Shown here: one piece after another, positions 52,622-63,421 of the stretch
Layout of the letters: every line of letters starts with the position of its first letter
Position numbering within the stretch: the first letter of the stretch is position 1
Source: an uncultured Aquimarina sp.
GTDB lineage: Bacteria > Bacteroidota > Bacteroidia > Flavobacteriales > Flavobacteriaceae
Reading direction: 5' to 3'
Assembly: GCF_947495315.1 (NCBI RefSeq)
Contig: NZ_CANLYD010000002.1
Span: 372,001 to 436,000, forward strand
DNA: 64,000 nucleotides
Notes under the pieces: model-generated
Databases searched by the model: none
Told to the model about the DNA's origin: nothing
Seen by the model: the letters and a program-made list of their open reading frames with translations, nothing else
Made by a program: the position numbers and the translations under genes

Positions 52622-53389
52622 TTACAGAAACATTCCTCCAGAAGCTTCTATACGTTGACCATTAATCCATCTGGCATCTTCACTAGCTAAAAAGGCTACT
52701 ACACCACCTATATCCTTAGCTACACCAACACGACCCAATGCAGTTACTGAGGATAGTATTTTCTCCAGTTCTGGATTGTTCTCTAAAGCATCTTTGTTCA
52801 TATCGGTATTTATAGCTCCTGGAGCTACAACATTTGCAGTGATCTGGCGTGATCCTAATTCTTTTGCTAAATATCTTGTGAAGGCTTCAATACCAGCTTT
52901 CATAGACGCATAAGCTCCATATCCTGGTAGGCTAAAACGAGCTAACCCAGTAGAAATATTTATTATTCTTCCGCCATCATTAAGTAAAGGAAGTGCTTTT
53001 TGGGTAATGAAAAATGGTCCTTTTAGCTGGATATTTACTAGATTATCAAAAGTTGTTTCAGAGGTTTCTGCTACCATTTCATGAGCGATAATACCTGCAT
53101 TATTTACCAGAATATCAAATTTTGAAGTATTCCAGTGTTGTTCCAAGCTGGTTTTAATATTTAAAAAGAAAGTATCAAAAGAATGAGCATCACCAACATT
53201 AAGTTGAAATGCTAATGCTTTTTGACCTAGGGCTTCAATTTCTTTAACGGTTTCATCCGCTAGCGTGCTATTTGAATTATAAGTGACTAAAATGTCGGCT
53301 CCTTGTTGTGCTAATCTGATAGCCATTTCTTTTCCTAATCCTCTGCTACTTCCAGTAACCAAGGCGATTTTGTTGTCTAAATTTTTCAT
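52622..53389 (-). CDS. Short-chain dehydrogenase/reductase
   Basis: 255 residues, classical SDR. Cofactor loop TGSSRGLG (13-20), NNAG, catalytic serine in INISTG, YASMK as the YxxxK pair, and a C-terminal NGQRIEASGGMFL. Probably NADP(H)-dependent and reduces a carbonyl group; substrate unknown. An AraC-type regulator is encoded 140 bases upstream on the same strand, a common pairing with inducible SDR genes. Confidence 0.92.
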   Translation of the reverse strand: MKNLDNKIALVTGSSRGLGKEMAIRLAQQGADILVTYNSNSTLADETVKEIEALGQKALAFQLNVGDAHSFDTFFLNIKTSLEQHWNTSKFDILVNNAGIIAHEMVAETSETTFDNLVNIQLKGPFFITQKALPLLNDGGRIINISTGLARFSLPGYGAYASMKAGIEAFTRYLAKELGSRQITANVVAPGAINTDMNKDALENNPELEKILSSVTALGRVGVAKDIGGVVAFLASEDARWINGQRIEASGGMFL

Positions 53390-53529
53390 AATATTTGCGT
53401 TTTTAAAAAGATTATTAAATGATTACACTGCAAATATCATCCAGAAATCAAGGCGCATAAAGGCATATGTTTTAGGAAGTATGGTATATTTCTAAGATTA
53501 GGTATTTTTAAAGAAATGTTTTGATAAAA

Positions 53530-54438
53530 TTACTTATTGCGATATTGATTAGGAGTCAGACCAGTTTGCTTTTTAAAGAATTTCGAAAAATGAGTGGGTT
53601 CATTAAAACCGAGTCGATAGGCAATTTCTTTAACCGGAGTGTTAGATTTAGAAAGTAAAGCTTGCGCTTCAATAACAGTTTTATCTTGTATCCATTTATT
53701 GGCAGATTGCCCCGTTTTGGTTTTAACAACTGTAGAAAAATAAGCTGGATGTAATTGTTGCTTTTCAGCGAATGCAGCAACTTGCAAATCTCCATTCTTT
53801 AGATTTTTTGATCGAAATACACTTTCTAGATCTTTTTTGAATTGATTCACGATCTCGCTGTCTCGATCATATGCTATTTTAAAAGAATCATCTTGTAGTA
53901 AAAACTCTTTCACTTTTAAAAGAAATACCATAAAAAGTGAACTCATGATTTTATGCTTTAATATGGATTTTTTGCTTTGTTCTTCCAGAATCTGCTCAGA
54001 CAAATGGAGTAATTCAGAAAAACGATCTCGATCCAAAAAACAAGGAGGTACCATTTCTGTCAATAAAAAGGAGAACTCATCAAAAACATTTGCATGAATA
54101 TGCTCCTTCAGATATTCTTCTGATGACGTGATAATAAAACCATAAACAACCTCTTCTATTGCGAAGGATTTTAAATGACCGGGATTTGTAAAATATAATG
54201 TATTTGGTTTTGTGTAAAATTTATGATCATCGATTGTATAAAAACTCTTTCCTTTTTCAACTAAAATAAACGAAAAGTAGTTCGCTCTAAACACTGGTGA
54301 TTCTATAGGTTTTAGATGCACCTTTTCCATTCTGTGTATCGTAAAATCCGAATCCTGAAGTATACTTTTACCCACATTCTCATCATTATAAAGATCAGAG
54401 AGCTTATCGTAGGCTTTTATGTTCGAAGATGTTTTCAT
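53530..54438 (-). CDS. AraC-family transcriptional regulator
   Basis: 302 residues. An N-terminal cupin-like sensing domain (about 25-120) and a C-terminal double helix-turn-helix (about 200-300; AYRLGFNEPTHFSKFFKKQT). It lies directly upstream of the SDR gene and probably regulates it. Inducer unknown. Confidence 0.92.
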   Translation of the reverse strand: MKTSSNIKAYDKLSDLYNDENVGKSILQDSDFTIHRMEKVHLKPIESPVFRANYFSFILVEKGKSFYTIDDHKFYTKPNTLYFTNPGHLKSFAIEEVVYGFIITSSEEYLKEHIHANVFDEFSFLLTEMVPPCFLDRDRFSELLHLSEQILEEQSKKSILKHKIMSSLFMVFLLKVKEFLLQDDSFKIAYDRDSEIVNQFKKDLESVFRSKNLKNGDLQVAAFAEKQQLHPAYFSTVVKTKTGQSANKWIQDKTVIEAQALLSKSNTPVKEIAYRLGFNEPTHFSKFFKKQTGLTPNQYRNK

Positions 54439-54500
54439 GAATTGGATTAAAGATACAATTTTTAACAGGAGTTTATTATGCAGGCATAATAAGTGTTTTG

Positions 54501-54508
54501 TATTTTTG
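54501..54508 (+). promoter_or_regulatory. Thioesterase promoter -7 box
   Basis: TATTTTTG matches TAnnTTTG and is followed by CGGC, as at the plsC promoter (29333). It lies 13 bases before the ATG at 54522, giving a very short leader. A clear -33 TTG was not seen. Confidence 0.6.
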
Positions 54509-54521
54509 CGGCGTAAAATTA

Positions 54522-55004
54522 ATGGATATGTACTTAAAAGAATTTGAGATTAGATGGAATGATATTGATGCCAATCGTCATTTAGGAAACAAAACATATA
54601 TAGAGTATGCTGCTCATACACGCATGTCATTTTTATTCGATATGGGTTTTGATCAAAGACTTTTGGCTAAGTTTAATATTGGCCCCATTACATTTTATGA
54701 GCATATCTATTATTTTAAAGAAGTTTTTTATGGCAAACCTGTCAAAGTTTCTTTAGAATTAGCTGGAATGAGCGAGGACGGAAAGTTTTTCGAATTTGTA
54801 CATAATTTTTATGACCATAAGGGGAGAAATTTTGCACGTTGCGAGATGATGGGAGCCTGGTTAGATTTAAAAACCAGAAAACTAATAGCCCTTCCTGAAG
54901 AAATGCTTCAGTTTATGGATAAAGTAGAACGTCCTGATAACTTTAAAATTCTTACCAAGGAGGATACTAGAAAATTTGCGAAAACACCAGTTGATTTAAG
55001 CTAG
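54522..55004 (+). CDS. Hotdog-fold acyl-CoA thioesterase
   Basis: 160 residues from the ATG at 54522 (a second ATG at 54528 is possible; the upstream TTG frame lies inside the promoter box). The 4HBT signature is IRWNDIDANRHLGNKTYIEY, with KVSLELAGMSEDGKFFEFVH in the core strands. It probably hydrolyses an acyl-CoA in the cytoplasm. The 3' end overlaps the convergent EamA gene by 9 bases. Confidence 0.85.
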   Translation: MDMYLKEFEIRWNDIDANRHLGNKTYIEYAAHTRMSFLFDMGFDQRLLAKFNIGPITFYEHIYYFKEVFYGKPVKVSLELAGMSEDGKFFEFVHNFYDHKGRNFARCEMMGAWLDLKTRKLIALPEEMLQFMDKVERPDNFKILTKEDTRKFAKTPVDLS

Positions 55005-55889
55005 TTTTTTCGGTTTTTTAGTAACCAGATATACACCTAAAAATACTAGTAGAGCGGATATAATTTTAACTAAGTTTAATGAATCTGCACCCATTGCCAT
55101 GGCAAAACTAATAGCTAATAAAGGCTGCAAATAAATAAATGCGCCTATAGTTGACGCTTTTAATGTCTTTAACGCAAACACATTTAATAAATACGTAAAG
55201 AAAGTCGTTCCTACAACGACAAATACCATTTTCCATATCACATCATTAGGAAGAGTGGTCCATTGTACTTCACTAAATTCTGAAATTGTAATAGGGAAAT
55301 TGATGATAACACCAATCAGGAAAAACCATTTCATTAAGGTAAAAGAGTGATATTTTGCTGTTAACGGTTTTACCAATACTAAATAAATGGCGTAAGAAGC
55401 TGCGTTAATAATAAATAAGATATTTCCCAAAGGTATATTAGGAGCATCTTGTCTGGTTTCTGCCCCAAAAAGAATAAGTCCTAGTGCTCCAGAAAAACCA
55501 AGTAAAATACCTGCAGATCTCAGAAGCGTGATTCTTTCTCTTAGAAAAATGGCAGATAAAATGAATACCAAAATAGGAGAGATGGTAATCATTACAGAAC
55601 TATTTATGGGAGTAGAGAGCTGAAGTCCTTTAAAGAACATCAACATATTGATCACCATACCAAAAATTGCACATCCAAATATCCTGAGCCAGTCACTACG
55701 TTCAATTTTTTGTTTTGGAGCCCAGATAGAAGCAAGCCAAAAAAGTGCTGCTGCACCGACAACTCGAAGAAGTATAAAACCAAAAGGTTTAATATAAGTA
55801 GGCATTACTCCTTTTGCCAGTGTATGATTTATTGCATAAATCAAACTGGCGCCAAAAGCCGCTAGCAATGCTACTGTTCTTTTATCCAT
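54996..55889 (-). CDS. EamA/DMT-family transporter
   Basis: 297 residues with ten hydrophobic helices in two EamA halves; helix 3-4 SVMITISPILVFILSAIFLR and the matching C-terminal region are typical. Exports metabolites or amino acids; substrate unknown. Overlaps the upstream ArsC-like gene by 8 bases, so the two are co-transcribed. Confidence 0.9.
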   Translation of the reverse strand: MDKRTVALLAAFGASLIYAINHTLAKGVMPTYIKPFGFILLRVVGAAALFWLASIWAPKQKIERSDWLRIFGCAIFGMVINMLMFFKGLQLSTPINSSVMITISPILVFILSAIFLRERITLLRSAGILLGFSGALGLILFGAETRQDAPNIPLGNILFIINAASYAIYLVLVKPLTAKYHSFTLMKWFFLIGVIINFPITISEFSEVQWTTLPNDVIWKMVFVVVGTTFFTYLLNVFALKTLKASTIGAFIYLQPLLAISFAMAMGADSLNLVKIISALLVFLGVYLVTKKPKKLA

Positions 55890-56235
55890 TAATAGCTGTA
55901 TTTGCAGCTTCTACTACTTTTTTACTGTTTCCAACAAATATTTGGTTGTCATACAGAATTACAGGACGTTTTAAGAACGTATAATGTTCTAGTATAAGAT
56001 TCTTATAATCTTCTTCAGTAAGATTCTGGTTTTTTAAATCTCTTTCTTTATACAGTCTTGCTCTTTTGCTGAAAAGAGATTCATAAGTACCCGCAAGGGA
56101 TTTCATTTCTTCTAATTGCTCAAGTGCAATCGCTTCTGCTTTAATGTCTTGTAAAACGAAATCCGAAGAAGGATTCAGTTCATTTAAAATTCGCTTACAG
56201 GTATCACAAGTGGATAGATAGTATATTTTTTTCAC
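55882..56235 (-). CDS. ArsC/Spx-like thioredoxin-fold protein
   Basis: 117 residues. A thioredoxin-fold start MKKIYYLSTCDTCKRIL with a CxxC pair followed by K/R, and a C-terminal PVILYDNQIFVG, match the arsenate reductase-like (YffB/ArsC) family. No arsenic genes are nearby, so arsenate reduction is uncertain. Overlaps the EamA transporter gene by 8 bases. Confidence 0.85.
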   Translation of the reverse strand: MKKIYYLSTCDTCKRILNELNPSSDFVLQDIKAEAIALEQLEEMKSLAGTYESLFSKRARLYKERDLKNQNLTEEDYKNLILEHYTFLKRPVILYDNQIFVGNSKKVVEAANTAING

Positions 56236-56335
56236 AGATGGTTATTTAAATGTCAAAAATCAACACAAAGGAAATTCATTTCACAATGAAAACTCATATT
56301 TTTGGCTAAAAATTAAGAACATTTACTAAGTAGAT

Positions 56336-56791
56336 ATGAAAGACCAGTTAGAGATTACAAGAACCAATAGAAAATTACTTCTCAAAATTATGGATAATTA
56401 TTCATTAGAGGATCTTAACAAAGTTCCTGAAGGATTTTCTAATAATTTGATCTGGAATATTGCACATGTAGTAGTCACACAACAATTACTTGTTTATAAA
56501 TTAAGTGGGTTGCCTCTAATGATTGATGATGAAATGATAAGTCTTTATAAGAAAGGAACCAAAACAGAAAGAATGGTATCACAAGAAGAAGTGAATACAA
56601 TCAAGGAATTATTATTTTCTACTTTGGACAAAACAGAAGAAGATATTAGTGCGGGGATTTTTAAGGAGTATCAAGAATACCCAACAAGTACTGGTTTTGT
56701 GTTAAAATCTGTAAAAGACGCTATGAGTTTTAATAATTTTCATGAAGGAATCCACCTTGGTTATATTTTAGCACTTAAAAAATCACTATAG
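56336..56791 (+). CDS. DinB-family (DfsB-like) protein
   Basis: 151 residues, a four-helix bundle. Metal-ligand histidines are in WNIAHVVV and FHEGIHLGYI, the pattern of DinB/YfiT proteins, which include thiol-dependent transferases. Role unknown. The 3' end overlaps the convergent lipoprotein gene by 6 bases. Confidence 0.85.
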   Translation: MKDQLEITRTNRKLLLKIMDNYSLEDLNKVPEGFSNNLIWNIAHVVVTQQLLVYKLSGLPLMIDDEMISLYKKGTKTERMVSQEEVNTIKELLFSTLDKTEEDISAGIFKEYQEYPTSTGFVLKSVKDAMSFNNFHEGIHLGYILALKKSL

Positions 56792-57541
56792 TATATTTAT
56801 AGTAAAATAATCTACAACTTCTTCCTTATCGAATTTTAATTCTATAGGCCCTTCAGCGTATGAACTGATTTCATATTGATTATACAACAAAATAAGATGA
56901 GTATCAGTCAGACCAATGTTAGCAGGAAGTGCAAACGTATCATTTTCAAAAAAGAATCCGGTACTATTTATAGATTGATTTTCAGGGATTGAGTGAGTTA
57001 TTCTAAACACATTTTCTACAAAATTTGAAAAATTATTATAATCTTTTATCAACTTTTCGTTTGCTATAGTTTTACCAGTTTTTAGATGTATATTTAAGTA
57101 AGTAGAATTACCACTTCCGTGAGCTCCGCCGGTAAAAATATAAGAATCCACAAGTACAGAGAGTATGTCAGTATTTTGGAAACTCATATCGCAATTGATG
57201 CTAGCTTCATATGGAATTGTTTCTTGAGGGAACTCTTTTTTCATCTCTTGATAAGAAGTATTGAAGCTTTTAAGAGCCTTTTCCATCGAGTTCAAAGAGA
57301 CATCATCTTCCATATTTAAGAGAGAGGAAGCAGCTTTTTCGATTTCTACATTGATACTTTTCGAAATCTCACTTTCACTTACAGATTCTAAGAGAAAGAT
57401 TTCTGTAATGGCACAATCCGTCGCCTGACAGTCAAAAAAATCATCAATGGTTATTGTTCGCTTTTGGAAAGTGAAAGATTCGCTAGTCTCACAACTGTTA
57501 AAATACACTAGAATCACTAGAAAAAAAATGACCCTCAGCAT
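56786..57541 (-). CDS. DUF4163/DUF3298 lipoprotein
   Basis: 251 residues from the ATG at 57541; a longer start at 57565 lengthens the signal region needlessly. The lipobox NSC gives a lipidated cysteine near residue 17. The N-terminal DUF4163 (PdaC-like) part includes DILSVLVDSYIFTGGAHGSG, and the C-terminal DUF3298 part has GLTDTHLILLYNQYEISSYA. Predicted periplasmic lipoprotein with possible peptidoglycan or glycan binding. Confidence 0.85.
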   Translation of the reverse strand: MLRVIFFLVILVYFNSCETSESFTFQKRTITIDDFFDCQATDCAITEIFLLESVSESEISKSINVEIEKAASSLLNMEDDVSLNSMEKALKSFNTSYQEMKKEFPQETIPYEASINCDMSFQNTDILSVLVDSYIFTGGAHGSGNSTYLNIHLKTGKTIANEKLIKDYNNFSNFVENVFRITHSIPENQSINSTGFFFENDTFALPANIGLTDTHLILLYNQYEISSYAEGPIELKFDKEEVVDYFTINIL

Positions 57542-57727
57542 GGTGTTAGGTTTTGTGTTAATCATCTACTAAAGGTATTCATTGAGATATGATTAGAACG
57601 AATTAAATCATACATTTGTTCAGTTTTTTAACATAAAAAAGTGCAAGTTAATTTTTTCTGTTCGAAAATATAAGAGTTGACTAAAGGAACGTCAAAAAAT
57701 TAAGAATTATTATAAAAATATAAAGTA

Positions 57728-58867
57728 TTGAAATTTAATACTAAAGCCATACATGGAGGACAAGAACATGATCCTGCTTATGGAGCCGTAATGCCTCCAA
57801 TATATCAAACTTCTACGTATGCCCAGACAACACCCGGAGGACATAAAGGATTTGAATATAGTAGAACACATAATCCAACGAGAAAAGCATTAGAAAATTC
57901 TTTTGCAAGTATAGAAAATGGAAAACATGGTTTGGCGTTTGGATCTGGATTGGCTGCTATCGATGCAGTGATTAAGTTGCTAAAGCAGGGAGATGAAGTT
58001 ATTTCTACTAATGATTTATATGGAGGGACTTATCGATTGTTTACTAAGATTTTTGAAGATTTTGGAATCAAATTTCACTTCATTGGAATGGAAAATGCCG
58101 ATAAGGTTGAATCGTATGTGAATGAAAATACCAAATTGATCTGGGTGGAAACGCCAACGAATCCGATGATGAATATTATTGATATCAAAGCAATCGCTAA
58201 GGTGTCAAAGAAACATAATGTTTTGTTGGCGGTGGACAATACATTTGCAACGCCATATTTACAGAAGCCTTTAGATCTCGGTGCTGATATTGTAATGCAT
58301 AGTGCTACTAAATATATAGGAGGACATAGTGATTTAGTAATGGGAGCCTTAATTGTTAAAGATGATGAGGTTGCGAAACGTTTGTACTTTATTCAGAATG
58401 CCAGTGGAGCTGTTTGTGGGCCTCAGGATAGTTTTTTAGCACTTAGGGGAATTAAAACATTGCACATTCGTATGCAACGTCATTGCGAAAATGGAGAGTT
58501 GATTGCGAAATACCTTAAAAACCATCCTAAGATTGAAAAAGTATATTGGCCAGGATTTGAAGATCATCCTAATCACAATATTGCTAAAGAACAAATGGAT
58601 GGATATGGAGGTATGATATCCTTTGTTCCCAAAGGCAGTAATTTTGATGAAGCGATCAAAATAATAGAAAATTTAAAGATTTTCACCTTGGCAGAATCGC
58701 TTGGAGGTGTAGAAAGTTTAGCTGGACATCCAGCTAGTATGACACATGCATCAATCCCAAAAGAAGAACGTGAGAAAACAGGAGTAGTAGACTCATTGAT
58801 TAGATTAAGTGTTGGTATAGAAGATGTAGATGACTTAATTGCAGATTTAGAACAAGCAATTGGATAA
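57728..58867 (+). CDS. Cystathionine gamma-synthase/gamma-lyase family enzyme
   Basis: 379 residues from a TTG start; no upstream ATG is in frame. PLP-dependent Cys/Met metabolism fold: NTKAIHGGQEHDPAYGAVMP start, EYSRTHNPTR, the AVDNTFATPYLQ segment and the PLP lysine in HSATKYIGGHSD. Family members either make cystathionine from an activated homoserine and cysteine or cleave it. Sequence alone does not settle which reaction applies; closest in feel to trans-sulfuration enzymes of flavobacteria. Confidence 0.92.
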   Translation: MKFNTKAIHGGQEHDPAYGAVMPPIYQTSTYAQTTPGGHKGFEYSRTHNPTRKALENSFASIENGKHGLAFGSGLAAIDAVIKLLKQGDEVISTNDLYGGTYRLFTKIFEDFGIKFHFIGMENADKVESYVNENTKLIWVETPTNPMMNIIDIKAIAKVSKKHNVLLAVDNTFATPYLQKPLDLGADIVMHSATKYIGGHSDLVMGALIVKDDEVAKRLYFIQNASGAVCGPQDSFLALRGIKTLHIRMQRHCENGELIAKYLKNHPKIEKVYWPGFEDHPNHNIAKEQMDGYGGMISFVPKGSNFDEAIKIIENLKIFTLAESLGGVESLAGHPASMTHASIPKEEREKTGVVDSLIRLSVGIEDVDDLIADLEQAIG

Positions 58868-58914
58868 AGTATTATTAAATTCAAAAAAATAGATGTATTT
58901 TTTTGAGAATAACA

Positions 58915-58922
58915 TATATTTG
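58915..58922 (+). promoter_or_regulatory. gdhA promoter -7 box
   Basis: TATATTTG matches TAnnTTTG and lies 48 bases before the gdhA ATG. A TTTG at 58902-58905 is too close for a standard -33 element. Confidence 0.5.
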
Positions 58923-58967
58923 ACACGTTAAATTAACCTTTAAACAAGAATATTTTAATCCTATTAA

Positions 58968-60314
<1,347 letters not shown>

Positions 60315-60336
60315 ATAATAATAGGTATTTATAATC

Positions 60337-60370
60337 AAAGCCGTTCTTACTAGATTAGAACGGCTTTTTT
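60337..60370 (+). terminator. gdhA terminator
   Basis: A perfect 11-bp stem AAAGCCGTTCT/AGAACGGCTTT with a 9-base loop and a run of T to 60370. Confidence 0.93.
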
Positions 60371-60437
60371 CATTATTTAAAAGCAATATTTAGTATTTTA
60401 GCGTGTTATCAAGGCAGGTTAATATCACTCATAAATT

Positions 60438-62699
60438 ATGCAATATTTCAGACAATTAATACTCCTAATTTTTCCATTGTGTCTTTTTGCTCAAGATTTC
60501 AGTAATCAGTGGACAGGGCATTATTCGTATTTTCAGGTTAGAGATACATATGCAATCGACAATAAAGTTTATGTGGCTTCTGAGAACGCTGTTTTTATTT
60601 ATGATACAGATACTAGAACTTCAGAAACTTTTTCAACTATAAATGGTTTATCTGGAGAAGTTATTTCTACTATTTATCACAGTTCCATATATGATATTAC
60701 GGTTATTGGTTATGAAAATGGATTATTGGAACTGGTGATTGATGATGAGGTTAGAACGTTTATTGATATATTAGAAAAACCGACAATTCCTCCAACACAA
60801 AAAAGAATTAATCACTTTTTCGAGAATCAGGATAAATTATTAATTTCTACGGAGTTTGGGCTTGTAGAGTTTAATTTAGAAAGAATTGAATTTGGAGATA
60901 CGTTTTTTGTTGGCCCGGCAGGATCACAAATAAATATTACAGGAACAACCGTATCAGATAATTCTATATATGCAACTACTGCTAGTAACGGTATATTAGT
61001 AGCTGGTGTTAATAATCCAAATCTGGTCGATTTTAACCAATGGACCACTTTGATTCCTGGAGGGTATAATGGGATTACATTGTTTAACGATGAAATTCTG
61101 GTTTGGGAAAATAACAACCTTGTCCGCAGATTAGAGAGTACTGTTTTAACCACCGTTGTTACAGCTTCAGCCAATGTAATAGATGCATCTGTTAGTTCAG
61201 AAGGTTTAACTGTAGTTACATCTAATAATGCTTTAGTAGTGGACTCCAACTTTCAGGAGATAGCATCTGTTATCAGTACTCCAGAGGATACTTTTTCACT
61301 TAATTCTGCGTTAACCTTTGATAATAATATATACATTGGAACTCAGAGTAGAGGATTGTTAGAGATTGATTTAAACAATTTAAATTCTAAAACTTCGGTT
61401 ACTCCTGAGGGTCCATTACTTAATTCTGCTTTTGGTTTAGAAGCTTTAAATGATAATTTATGGGTGGTTTTTGGTCGGTATGATGTGAATTTTAATCCAT
61501 TTGGATTTGGACCACTTAAGCAGTGTGGTATTAGTAAACTTACATCAGGTGGATGGTTTAATATTCCTAAAGATGAAGTACTTGGAGTGACATCTCTATC
61601 TCATATTACTATAAATCCTAATAATGAAGATCAGGTTTTTATTAGTAGTTATGAGGACGGTTTATTAGAGATAAATAATAACGTTGCCACTGAATTGTAT
61701 AATGAAACTAACAGCGGTTTTGAAGGTCTTCTAAGGTTAAATGGTTCAGTGTTTGATTCGAGTGGTAATCTTTGGATAAACCATTCTAGAGTAGATAATG
61801 GGTTAAAAAGATTTTCTCCGAACAATGGAGAAATATTTAACGTGGATGTTTCTTCTTTAAATCTAGGACTCAATCTGGGTTATGCAGATACAGTAATCGA
61901 CAGGGATGGCAATGTTTTTTTTGGTGGTTGGAGTTCTGGAGTAGTTGGTTATAATTCTAATACAGGAAACCTGATTCAGTTATCAGGAGAAGCAGAAGGT
62001 TCTAATTTACCAAGTAATTACGTTTTGGCTTTAGAAGTAGATCGAAATAATCAACTATGGATAGGTACCTTTAGAGGAATCAGAGTGCTATTTAATACTT
62101 CGGGAGTGTTCCAACAAAGTAATCCGCAAGCTAGTCAGATTATTATTTTGGACAACGAAGGTGTTCCTCAAGAACTTTTATTTGATCAAACAATCACAGA
62201 TATTGAAGCAGATGGATCTAATAACAAGTGGGTAGCAACAGCATCATCAGGTGTGTTTTATTTCTCTTCAGATGGTCAGGAAACCTTAGCTCATTTCACA
62301 AAAGATAATTCTCCCTTACCTACAAATAATGTTAGAGACATTTCTGTAGATGATTCTACTGGGTCCGTTTATTTTGCAACTGAACTAGGGTTGCTTGAAT
62401 TTAAAGGAACAGCAACAGGACCCGAAAGTAATCTAGATAACGTAGCAGCATTTCCTAATCCCGTAAGGCCGGGATTTAATGGGCGAGTTACCATAAAGGG
62501 ATTAACAAGCAGAGCAAATGTTAAGATTACAGATATCGAAGGTAATTTAGTGTATGAAGAAATTAGCGAAGGAGGAAGTATTCAGTGGGATACTACTGCC
62601 TTTGGAAGACATAAAGTCGCTTCTGGAGTCTATCTTATTTTAGTTACCGGAGAAGATCAGGGCGAAACCACTGTTTCTAAGCTTTTGATTGTTAGATAA
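60438..62699 (+). CDS. porZ: T9SS component PorZ
   Basis: 753 residues. A signal peptide (1-18) precedes two beta-propeller domains with repeated two-component-regulator-propeller units (for example NNQLWIGTFRGIRVLFN, NNKWVATASSGVFYFSSDG), and a C-terminal T9SS type A sorting-like domain (about 665-753; AAFPNPVRPGFNGRVTI, GVYLILVTGED). This order matches PorZ, the surface-attachment part of the type IX secretion system that delivers A-LPS. It is followed directly by recO, a common flavobacterial order. Confidence 0.88.
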   Translation: MQYFRQLILLIFPLCLFAQDFSNQWTGHYSYFQVRDTYAIDNKVYVASENAVFIYDTDTRTSETFSTINGLSGEVISTIYHSSIYDITVIGYENGLLELVIDDEVRTFIDILEKPTIPPTQKRINHFFENQDKLLISTEFGLVEFNLERIEFGDTFFVGPAGSQINITGTTVSDNSIYATTASNGILVAGVNNPNLVDFNQWTTLIPGGYNGITLFNDEILVWENNNLVRRLESTVLTTVVTASANVIDASVSSEGLTVVTSNNALVVDSNFQEIASVISTPEDTFSLNSALTFDNNIYIGTQSRGLLEIDLNNLNSKTSVTPEGPLLNSAFGLEALNDNLWVVFGRYDVNFNPFGFGPLKQCGISKLTSGGWFNIPKDEVLGVTSLSHITINPNNEDQVFISSYEDGLLEINNNVATELYNETNSGFEGLLRLNGSVFDSSGNLWINHSRVDNGLKRFSPNNGEIFNVDVSSLNLGLNLGYADTVIDRDGNVFFGGWSSGVVGYNSNTGNLIQLSGEAEGSNLPSNYVLALEVDRNNQLWIGTFRGIRVLFNTSGVFQQSNPQASQIIILDNEGVPQELLFDQTITDIEADGSNNKWVATASSGVFYFSSDGQETLAHFTKDNSPLPTNNVRDISVDDSTGSVYFATELGLLEFKGTATGPESNLDNVAAFPNPVRPGFNGRVTIKGLTSRANVKITDIEGNLVYEEISEGGSIQWDTTAFGRHKVASGVYLILVTGEDQGETTVSKLLIVR

Positions 62700-63418
62700 T
62701 GATTGTGCAGACTTCGGCTATAGTAATTCACTCTTTGCGTTATGGAGAAAGTGATTTAATAGTCTCTTTGTTAACAAAAACCAGCGGATTACGCTCCTAT
62801 CTATTAAAAGGCATATTAAAATCCAAACGAGGAAAAATAAGAGCATCGTTGTTTCAGCCTTTGACGTTATTAGAGATAGAAGCTAATCATAAAGATAAAG
62901 GTACTTTAGAAAGAATTAAAGAAGCTAAAATTCTAATTCCATATCAATCTCTGCATACAGATTTTGTAAAAAGCTCATTAGTGTTTTTTCTTTCAGAAAT
63001 ATTAAAAAATACAATTCGGGAAGAAGAAGTAAACGAAGAGCTTTTTCATTACCTGGAAACCACATTTTTGTGGTTAGATTCTCACGATAATATTGGTAAT
63101 TTTCATATTTCATTTTTGATAAAACTTACACAGTATTTAGGTTTTTATCCTGATGTGTCAGATATGTCCTTGTCTGTTTTTAATATGCAGGATGGCTGTT
63201 TTCAGGATGATACTTCTAATATATATTGTGTGGAAGGAAATAGTGTTTTGATATTCAAGGAGTTTTTAGGCACGACATTTGAAGAAAGTATGAGTATTAA
63301 AATGTCTAGGATAGTAAGAAATGAAATTCTTAACATGTTATTAGTATATTTTGAGCTACATTTGCACGGTTTTAAAAAACCGAAGTCGCTTTCTATTTTG
63401 AATGAAATTTTTAATTAA
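62699..63418 (+). CDS. recO: DNA repair protein RecO
   Basis: 239 residues. The N-terminal OB fold has the family start AIVIHSLRYGESDLIVSLLT; the helical C-terminal part follows, although zinc-ligand cysteines are not conspicuous. RecO loads RecA onto SSB-coated DNA. Its ATG overlaps the porZ stop by one base, so translation is coupled. Confidence 0.93.
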   Translation: MIVQTSAIVIHSLRYGESDLIVSLLTKTSGLRSYLLKGILKSKRGKIRASLFQPLTLLEIEANHKDKGTLERIKEAKILIPYQSLHTDFVKSSLVFFLSEILKNTIREEEVNEELFHYLETTFLWLDSHDNIGNFHISFLIKLTQYLGFYPDVSDMSLSVFNMQDGCFQDDTSNIYCVEGNSVLIFKEFLGTTFEESMSIKMSRIVRNEILNMLLVYFELHLHGFKKPKSLSILNEIFN

Positions 63419-63421
63419 GTA